Shown: in pieces, positions 15,801 to 17,206 of the stretch
Numbering within the stretch: the stretch's first letter is position 1
Layout: each line of letters starts with the position of its first letter
Origin: an uncultured Agathobacter sp.
GTDB taxonomy: Bacteria; Bacillota; Clostridia; Lachnospirales; Lachnospiraceae
Direction: 5' to 3'
DNA length: 17,206 nucleotides
NCBI GenBank assembly: GCA_934358675.1
Contig: CAKRKX010000053.1
Coordinates: 1 to 17,206, forward strand
Program-made: the position numbers and the translations under genes
Notes under the pieces: generated by a model
Databases searched by the model: none
Told to the model about the DNA's origin: nothing
What the model saw: only the letters and a program-made list of their open reading frames with translations

Positions 15801-16721
15801 ATGATTGACGAGATTGGTAAAAGCCTGCTGAAGGAAGTCGCCGACTTAGATGCGCTTCCGGTAGGAGCATATAACGTCCGTGTCAACGGAGAGAGCAGTG
15901 AGCGCAACACCACTGCCAATATTGACATCGTCAGCAAGACTGACAAATCCGGCATCGACATTATCATCAAGCCGGGAACGAAGAATGAGAGTGTCCACAT
16001 CCCTGTCATCCTCTCACAGAGCGGTATGAAAGAGATGGTGTATAACGATTTTTATGTTGGGGAAGACTGCGATGTCACGATCGTGGCAGGATGCGGCATC
16101 CACAACTGCGGTGGCGGAGACAGCGCGCATGACGGTCTGCATCGCTTTTTCGTCGGGAAAAATGCGAAAGTCCGCTATGTGGAGAAACACTACGGCGAAG
16201 GCGACGGAAGAGGCAAGCGTGTGATGAATCCGACGACCGAAGTGCATCTCGAGGAGGGCGCATCGATGCTCCTTGAGGCAACACAGATTTCCGGAATCGA
16301 TGATACGCTCCGCAGAACGATCGCAACCCTTGCGGAAAATGCGACACTTGAGGTGCAGGAGAAAGTCCTGACAACCGGTGAGCAGAATGCGGTGTCCGAG
16401 TTCGTTGCGGACTTGAATGGAGACGGAAGCAGCTGTAACATTGTCAGCCGTACCGTGGCAAGGGACAAGAGTACCCAACATTTCAGCAGCACCTTAAACG
16501 GTAATGCAGCCTGCAGCGGACATACGGAGTGTGATTCTATTATTATGGATTCTGCCAGGGTAGCCGCAAGCCCGCAGCTTACCGCCGCAAACGTTGACGC
16601 AAGTCTGATCCACGAGGCTGCGATCGGCAAGATTGCCGGAGAACAGCTCTTAAAACTCATGACGCTCGGATTGACCGAACAGGAAGCAGAGGAGCGCATT
16701 GTAAGTGGATTCTTAAAATAG
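15801..16721 (+). CDS. sufB: SufB/SufD-family Fe-S scaffold protein (short, single-copy type)
   Basis: Scaffold on which Fe-S clusters are built, acting with SufC. It has only 306 residues, compared with about 495 for E. coli SufB and 423 for SufD; the N-terminal extension is missing and the beta-helix core plus C-terminal SufC-binding part remain. Seen: VAGCGIHNCGGGDSAHDG, the repeated beta-strand middle, GHTECDSIIMD with C244 at the place of the SufB cluster cysteine, and SLIHEAAIGKIAGEQL with H271 and E272, the segment that meets SufC in SufB. GGAGGA at 15790-15795 overlaps the end of sufC, with a one-base gap. No sufD, sufS or sufU follows; leuA comes next. This matches the minimal SufBC (SMS) arrangement known in Clostridia and archaea. 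Confidence 0.9.
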   Translation: MIDEIGKSLLKEVADLDALPVGAYNVRVNGESSERNTTANIDIVSKTDKSGIDIIIKPGTKNESVHIPVILSQSGMKEMVYNDFYVGEDCDVTIVAGCGIHNCGGGDSAHDGLHRFFVGKNAKVRYVEKHYGEGDGRGKRVMNPTTEVHLEEGASMLLEATQISGIDDTLRRTIATLAENATLEVQEKVLTTGEQNAVSEFVADLNGDGSSCNIVSRTVARDKSTQHFSSTLNGNAACSGHTECDSIIMDSARVAASPQLTAANVDASLIHEAAIGKIAGEQLLKLMTLGLTEQEAEERIVSGFLK

Positions 16722-16751
16722 ATCAATTAAACTGCATAAATTTAATCATTG

Positions 16752-17206
<455 letters not shown>

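Noticed and set aside
16190..16726. Open frame of 178 codons on the minus strand across sufB
   Set aside because: Serine-rich antisense translation of the scaffold gene, with no family features.

Overview
The window reads as ordinary chromosome of an anaerobic low-to-mid GC Firmicute, most likely a gut Lachnospiraceae-type Clostridium relative. Reasons: AddAB rather than RecBCD, AGGAGG-type ribosome binding sites close to starts, an HrcA/CIRCE-controlled htpG of clostridial type, and a stripped-down two-gene SUF Fe-S locus. The genus cannot be fixed from the sequence alone. No rRNA, tRNA, CRISPR array, insertion sequence, phage gene or integration scar was seen. No gene-free stretch exceeds 300 bases; the longest is the 238-bp htpG/MATE divergent region.

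Layout. (1) 1-6910, plus strand: addB (5' end outside the window), addA and maf, a DNA double-strand-break repair unit joined to a nucleotide pyrophosphatase by an ATGA stop/start overlap. (2) 6932-8862, plus strand: a good promoter, a small very acidic unknown protein, a parvulin-like foldase lipoprotein and a PAP2 phosphatase, a likely envelope operon ending at a strong hairpin (8911-8944) shared with htpG from the other side. (3) 8965-11172, minus strand: htpG with its own promoter and a near-perfect CIRCE operator; divergent from it at 11306 is a MATE efflux transporter. (4) 12751-14977, plus strand: a FlK-like hotdog thioesterase, a PD-(D/E)XK nuclease-like protein that overlaps it by one base, and a DUF4422 glycosyltransferase-like protein. 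(5) 15031-16721: sufC and a single short sufB/sufD-type scaffold gene behind an extended -10 promoter whose start region is filled with overlapping inverted and direct repeats. (6) 16723-17206: the start of leuA, preceded by a 48-bp interrupted palindrome laid over its likely promoter.

How the genes work together: most are housekeeping genes for recombination repair, protein folding, envelope lipid phosphate metabolism, Fe-S assembly and leucine synthesis. The parts least explained by known families are the thioesterase-nuclease pair with its Arg8 tail, the acidic small protein coupled to a foldase that seems to lack the parvulin histidine, the acidic insert of HtpG, and the two repeat-rich control regions in front of sufC and leuA. 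I did not find a clear new multi-gene system; these are the best places to look.
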